A stretch of DNA of 64,000 nucleotides, taken from contig OZ244166.1 of the NCBI GenBank assembly GCA_965216445.1, positions 2,480,001 to 2,544,000 of the forward strand, in the 5' to 3' direction. This document shows positions 59,959-64,000 of the stretch, piece by piece; positions within the stretch are counted from its first letter, which is position 1; each line of letters starts with the position of its first letter. The notes beneath the pieces are model-generated. The model was not told the DNA's origin. It worked only from the letters and a program-made list of their open reading frames with translations, and searched no databases. This DNA is from MA-ANB-1 sp965216445. GTDB taxonomy: Bacteria > Actinomycetota > Acidimicrobiia > Spongiisociales > ZC4RG35. Position numbers and translations under genes: made by a program.

Positions 59959-61722
59959 ATGTCGTTACAGGACCATCTCTCCGGGCTGACCGGTAGTGGA
60001 TTTGCCGCCATCGGCCTTCCGGCGACGCTCGGTGAGGTCGTGCCGTCACAGCGAAAGGAACTCGCACAGTTTCAATGCAACGGAGCCATGGCGGCGGCCA
60101 AACTTGCGGGTAGCCCACCACGCGAAATCGCCGACAAGGTAGCTGGGCATCTTCGCGACAAACCCGAAATCCAAAAGGTCGATGTTGCCGGCCCCGGATT
60201 CATCAATATCAGCCTGACGGACACCGCTCTTGCTGACTGGTCGAACCGTTTGGCCGACGATGAGACATTCGGGTTCGAGACTGCAGACGAGGCGCTCACC
60301 GTGATCGTCGACTATGCGGGTCCGAACGTGGCCAAGGCGATGCACATCGGACACATTCGGGCGACGATCATCGGCGATTCCCTAGCCCGCCTGTTCGAGT
60401 TCGCCGGTCACAAGGTCATCCGAGATCCACACTTTGGCGATTGGGGATTTCAGATGGGCCTCCTGATCGCGGCGCTCGAAGAACGCAATCCTGAGCTCGC
60501 CTACTTCGATTCCACAGCAGCTGAGTACCCGACCGATTCACCGGTGACCCTGGAGGACCTCCAGCAGATTTACCCGGAAGCCGCGCAACGAGCACGGGAA
60601 GACCCGGATTTCGCTGCCACGGCGCGGAAACGGACCGTTGAGCTGCAACAGGGCAATCCCGGTTACCTGGCTTTGTGGGACAAGATGAAGTCCGTGAGCG
60701 AAGCGTCACAACGTGACGATTTCTCAGCCCTCGGGGTGAACTTCGACCTCTGGTACGGGGAGTCAGATGTCAAGGATCGACTCATGCCCTTGGTCGAGGC
60801 GCTCCGCAAGACGCCCTACGCCGAAGAGTCTGACGGTGCGCTGATCGTCCACGTCGAAGAGGAGGCCGACAACCGGGAGTTCCCACCATTGATTCTCGAG
60901 TCTTCTGCGGGGGGATATTTGTACTCGACGTTCGACCTCGCCACCGTTGAGATGCGTGTCGATGAGTTGAACGCCGACGTCATCCTCTATGTCGTCGACC
61001 GCCGTCAGGCCGACCACTTCACTCAGGTCTTCCGCGTCGTCAAGAAGACCGGTATCGCTCCTGAAGGATTGATCCTCGAACACATTGGATTTGGGACGAT
61101 GAATGGGCCTGATGGCAAGCCTTTCAAGACCAGGGAGGGTGGCGTCGTCAGGTTGGGCGACCTGATCGAAATGGTCGTCAAAACCGCCAAGAACCGCCTC
61201 GACGAAGCCCACCTCGCTGAGGAGTACCCCGAATCAGAACGCAATGCGATTGCGACCCAGGTCGGAGTCGCAGCGCTCAAGTATGGGGACCTGATCAACA
61301 ACCGCTCCTCGGATTACATCTTCGACCTGGATCGGTTCTCGTCCTTTGAGGGAAAGACCGGTCCTTATCTTCAGTACGCCGCGGTGCGGATCAAATCCAT
61401 CCTTCGCAAGGCCGACGAACAAGGGCTGAAGACAGGTGAGATTCTCGAGCCACAGAAGGAGGAGGAACGCAACCTCCTACTCACATTGACCGAGTTCCCC
61501 GAGGTGATCGCTCGGACCATCGACCTGCGAGCACCGAATCACATCGCCGAGTACAGCCACGTGCTCGCTGGACAGTTCAACCGGTTCTACGATGCCTGCC
61601 ACATTCTGTCCGAGCCTGACGCAAACCGTCAGTCTTCCCTCCTCGGAATCGCCTCGTGGACGCTCGGTGTTCTGCAGCAGCTCCTCGACTTACTCGGGAT
61701 TCAGGTTCCCGAACGGATGTAG
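59959..61722 (+). CDS. argS: Arginyl-tRNA synthetase
   Basis: 587 residues. N-terminal Add-1-like domain, class I HIGH motif in GPNVAKAMHIGHIRATIIGD, family signature FGDWGFQMG, and the DALR anticodon-binding domain at the C-terminus (SSFEGKTGPYLQYAAVRI onward). Charges tRNA-Arg. 32 bp after the E1 gene. Confidence 0.96.
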   Translation: MSLQDHLSGLTGSGFAAIGLPATLGEVVPSQRKELAQFQCNGAMAAAKLAGSPPREIADKVAGHLRDKPEIQKVDVAGPGFINISLTDTALADWSNRLADDETFGFETADEALTVIVDYAGPNVAKAMHIGHIRATIIGDSLARLFEFAGHKVIRDPHFGDWGFQMGLLIAALEERNPELAYFDSTAAEYPTDSPVTLEDLQQIYPEAAQRAREDPDFAATARKRTVELQQGNPGYLALWDKMKSVSEASQRDDFSALGVNFDLWYGESDVKDRLMPLVEALRKTPYAEESDGALIVHVEEEADNREFPPLILESSAGGYLYSTFDLATVEMRVDELNADVILYVVDRRQADHFTQVFRVVKKTGIAPEGLILEHIGFGTMNGPDGKPFKTREGGVVRLGDLIEMVVKTAKNRLDEAHLAEEYPESERNAIATQVGVAALKYGDLINNRSSDYIFDLDRFSSFEGKTGPYLQYAAVRIKSILRKADEQGLKTGEILEPQKEEERNLLLTLTEFPEVIARTIDLRAPNHIAEYSHVLAGQFNRFYDACHILSEPDANRQSSLLGIASWTLGVLQQLLDLLGIQVPERM

Positions 61723-61724
61723 CC

Positions 61725-62573
61725 GTGCCGGTGACGCTCCGCACCGCCTCACCTGAGGACGTCGCCGATATCGCCGAATGGACCCAGGACACATTCCACT
61801 GGGGAGACTACGTGGCCGACCGGCTACCCGAATGGATCGCAGAAGAGGATGTCCGAGTTCAAGTTGCCGCCAATGAAGAAAACGAACCGGTTGGAGTCTC
61901 GGTTGTGCGAATGCTCAGCGAGACGGAGGGATGGCTTGCTGCGGCCAGAGTCCGGCCGGATTCGCGTCGCATGGGACTGGGATCAATCCTCAATCAGGCT
62001 TCCGTTGACTGGATCAGGAGTCGGGGCGGAGTGGTGGCCCGACTCGCCATCGAAGACGACAACCCTGCAGCCCAAGCCCAGGTGGACAAGCTCGAATATC
62101 GCCGTTCCTCGGCGTGGACATACGGGATTCAGGATGACATCCAACCGAAACGCGTCGGTAGGGGCGAGCGTCTCAGCCTCGCCGGACGAGGAGACATCGA
62201 CCCGGCCTGGATGTTTTGGTCAACCAGCGAGATGGCGGAGGCAGGACGCGGACTCATACCGTCCCACTGGACCTGGCGACGGGCCACTGTTTCCGACTTG
62301 AACGAAGCAGCCAAATCACAACGCTTCTACAGCAGCCCAGCTGGTTGGGTGATTGTGGAACCCAGGGACCGCACCCTGGACGTCACTTGGGTGGCCACGT
62401 CTCAGAACGACTTTCCCCGACTCCTTTCGGGCATCACACATCTGGCAGTCGAACGGGAGTTGGAAACCGTGTTTTTCCACCTGCCGGAGACGGGTTGGTC
62501 GCGCGAAGCACTAGCCAGGGCTGGGATCGAGGTCTCGGGCCTCTACCTGTACACCAAAGCCGTGTTTTCCTAG
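61725..62573 (+). CDS. GNAT N-acetyltransferase, two-domain
   Basis: 282 residues from GTG 61725, 2 nt after the argS stop. First domain: WLAAARVRPDSRRMGLGSILNQA is the acetyl-CoA loop (R-R-M-G-L-G) and LAIEDDNPAAQ follows. The second half (about 160-282) keeps a GNAT-like fold without a clear CoA motif. Substrate unknown. Its stop overlaps that of the convergent permease (shared CTAG). Confidence 0.8.
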   Translation: MPVTLRTASPEDVADIAEWTQDTFHWGDYVADRLPEWIAEEDVRVQVAANEENEPVGVSVVRMLSETEGWLAAARVRPDSRRMGLGSILNQASVDWIRSRGGVVARLAIEDDNPAAQAQVDKLEYRRSSAWTYGIQDDIQPKRVGRGERLSLAGRGDIDPAWMFWSTSEMAEAGRGLIPSHWTWRRATVSDLNEAAKSQRFYSSPAGWVIVEPRDRTLDVTWVATSQNDFPRLLSGITHLAVERELETVFFHLPETGWSREALARAGIEVSGLYLYTKAVFS

Positions 62574-63334
62574 GCGAGCTCGAATCCCCGCCACCAACGA
62601 GCCGTGGCCCCAAGTGCCAACAGGGCCACGAGAGGCACAAGAGCCAACTGTATCCCGGTGACGATTATCTCTGGGTCCTGCCAAGACACAGCCCACAAAC
62701 CGGGAGCGGCGTAGGGAAACCAACCGCCTGTCCCAAAGAGGACCGCAATCTGTGAGGCCGCAACGACACCAATCAGCGTGCCCAGACCGGGGAGATATCC
62801 CCTCCCAACGCTCGCCACGAAGCCGAGTGTCGAAGCCAGGAGTGAAGTCATGATTGACAGCAGGCCGACTCGGAGCAGCCACCGGCTCAGGTCCACAGAC
62901 CCAACCTCGAGATTGGCCAGGGCGCCCACTGTCCCCACCGAAAGCACCAGGGCCACGGTTACGAACAGCGACCAGCCAATGAGGGTGACCATCTTGGCGA
63001 CGGCGATTTCCGACCTCGACACTTTGAGTCCGAAGAGTGCCTCGACAGTTCCCTCGGCAAACTCCCGGCCATAACACCAAACACTCAAGAAGCCGATTGC
63101 CAGGAACTGTCCAACGGCCATCATTTGACCGGTTCCTCCGAGATACGCCTCCCATCCGCTTCCGACAACGAGGCCATCGAGTTTGCCGGCCAATGCTCCA
63201 ACCCCACCCTGCTCGGCCAACCACACAAAGGAGACCGCCAGGAAAGGAACAAGTACGACCACGAGTCCGGAGGCGATCCACACGACTTTCGCTCGTCGAA
63301 ACTTCAAGAACTCGACGCGCAGTGCTTCAGACAT
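62570..63334 (-). CDS. ABC-2 type exporter permease
   Basis: 254 residues with six hydrophobic segments (VWIASGLVVVLVPFLAVSFVW, VGQFLAIGFLSVWCYGREF, WSLFVTVALVLSVGTVGAL and others). YGREFAEGTVEALFGLKVSR is the typical ABC-2 loop. Overlaps the ATPase gene by 8 nt. Confidence 0.88.
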   Translation of the reverse strand: MSEALRVEFLKFRRAKVVWIASGLVVVLVPFLAVSFVWLAEQGGVGALAGKLDGLVVGSGWEAYLGGTGQMMAVGQFLAIGFLSVWCYGREFAEGTVEALFGLKVSRSEIAVAKMVTLIGWSLFVTVALVLSVGTVGALANLEVGSVDLSRWLLRVGLLSIMTSLLASTLGFVASVGRGYLPGLGTLIGVVAASQIAVLFGTGGWFPYAAPGLWAVSWQDPEIIVTGIQLALVPLVALLALGATARWWRGFELA

Positions 63335-64000
63335 TGGTCCGGTTCTCTAACGATGCTTCTGCGGTATGGATCGCATCGAAGAATTGCCTTTCGAGATCGA
63401 TGCCTTCTGGGTCGAGAGAACCGACCAAACGGCCCCGGTGCAGCATCGAGACTCGATCGGCTATCCGCGCCAATTCGTCGAGATGGTGGCTCGAAACCAT
63501 GATCGATGCTCCAGCATCGGCTTGTGCCCTGAGAAGGTCGCGCAAGAACACAACCCCACCGGGATCAAGGCCGTTGGACGGTTCATCGAGAATTATCACT
63601 TCGGGACGATGGATCAGAGAACAAGCGAGGCCCAGTCGCTGACGGTTTCCCAACGACAGCGTTCTGGCGCGACGATGCTTCCAATGACCCAACTCAAACA
63701 CGTCGATGGCTTGGTCAACGCGGGAACCGACCTCGTCACCAGGAATCCCACGCAGAAGACAAATCGCTCTCAGGTTTTCCTCAACGGACAGCTCCCGATA
63801 GCCGAAGGGTGCTGAGATCAAATGTCCGACCTTGGCCCAGGTGGCTGAACCCGCTCTCACGACCGGCACACCCAAGAGAGCGACCTCACCGGAGTCGGGC
63901 TGCACCATTCCGACAAGCATCTTCATCAACGTTGTCTTGCCGGCTCCGTTCAAGCCCACGATGGCATGAATCTGGCCCACTGCGACGTCGAAGTCGACAC
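63327..64000 (-). CDS. ABC transporter ATP-binding protein, 5' end outside window
   Basis: At least 223 residues visible. Walker A VGLNGAGKTTL, signature TLSLGNRQR (S-L-G-N variant of LSGGQ), Walker B VIILDEPSNGLDP, H-loop VSSHHLDE. The frame remains open to the window end (VDFDV precedes GQIHAI), so the true start is beyond 64000. Partner of the ABC-2 permease; bacitracin-type exporters have this signature. Confidence 0.9.
   Translation of the reverse strand, partial: VDFDVAVGQIHAIVGLNGAGKTTLMKMLVGMVQPDSGEVALLGVPVVRAGSATWAKVGHLISAPFGYRELSVEENLRAICLLRGIPGDEVGSRVDQAIDVFELGHWKHRRARTLSLGNRQRLGLACSLIHRPEVIILDEPSNGLDPGGVVFLRDLLRAQADAGASIMVSSHHLDELARIADRVSMLHRGRLVGSLDPEGIDLERQFFDAIHTAEASLENRTNV

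Overview
The window is about 64 kb of high-GC DNA from what looks like a free-living actinobacterium, possibly of an acidimicrobial lineage (low certainty on rank). Signs of this are the many GTG and TTG starts, near-leaderless TANNNT promoters, a DUF222/HNH (13E12-type) protein, an ECF42 sigma factor paired with a DGPF protein, an MT0933-type small protein and a polycysteine leader peptide. No CRISPR array, rRNA gene or insertion sequence was seen.

Layout. 1-4.5 kb: the end of a fabF-type ketosynthase, then a TPP riboswitch and a thiamine ABC importer (thiBPQ). 4.5-13 kb: mostly single genes (secreted repeat protein, thioesterase, oxidoreductase, ArsR/SRPBCC pair, LuxR-type regulator, a 110-residue-repeat protein, tandem GNAT, luciferase-like oxidoreductase, TSUP exporter). 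13-18.3 kb: an arylsulfatase, formylglycine-generating enzyme and SulP permease operon that forms a complete sulfate-ester module. 18.3-24.5 kb: DGPF/ECF42 pair, lipoproteins, DUF222-HNH. 24.7-28.3 kb: tRNA-Asp and tRNA-Phe, with a 3.4 kb integrase-less island (ABC exporter, hydrolase, MarR) inserted at the 3' end of tRNA-Phe and bounded by a 28-bp direct repeat. 28.4-35.2 kb: methyltransferase, cell-envelope sugar genes, an ECF sigma/anti-sigma pair facing its probable target lipoprotein, and an HxlR regulator behind a row of palindromes. 35.2-37.2 kb: a sulfur operon (cysteine synthase, TusA, frameshifted DsrE) under a leaderless cysteine-codon attenuator. 37.2-44 kb: glpD, a duplicated His-rich lipoprotein, a Fur-family (probably Nur) regulator and a CbiMQO nickel/cobalt importer with a Nur-like box.

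44-54.9 kb is a purine catabolism region: adenine deaminase, three-subunit xanthine dehydrogenase, 8-oxoguanine deaminase, a DUF6986 aldolase-like protein, HIU hydrolase, an allantoicase-OHCU decarboxylase fusion and allantoinase. The last operon also carries an AhpD-like protein read through an in-frame TGA, with a SECIS hairpin at the fdhF-like distance, so it is very probably a selenoprotein with a CxxU active site. No urate oxidase gene lies in the window. Urea from allantoicase and a nickel importer next door suggest a urease elsewhere in the genome.

55-64 kb: a TRIC-type membrane protein with a structured leader, valine/leucine dehydrogenase followed by a fused branched-chain 2-oxoacid dehydrogenase E1, arginyl-tRNA synthetase, a GNAT protein and an ABC exporter cut by the window end.

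Two families of short (about 50 bp) dispersed palindromic repeats occur at gene ends. The strongest novelty candidates are the selenoprotein embedded in an allantoin operon, the cysteine attenuator, the integrase-less tRNA-Phe island and the row of abutting palindromes ahead of the HxlR gene.
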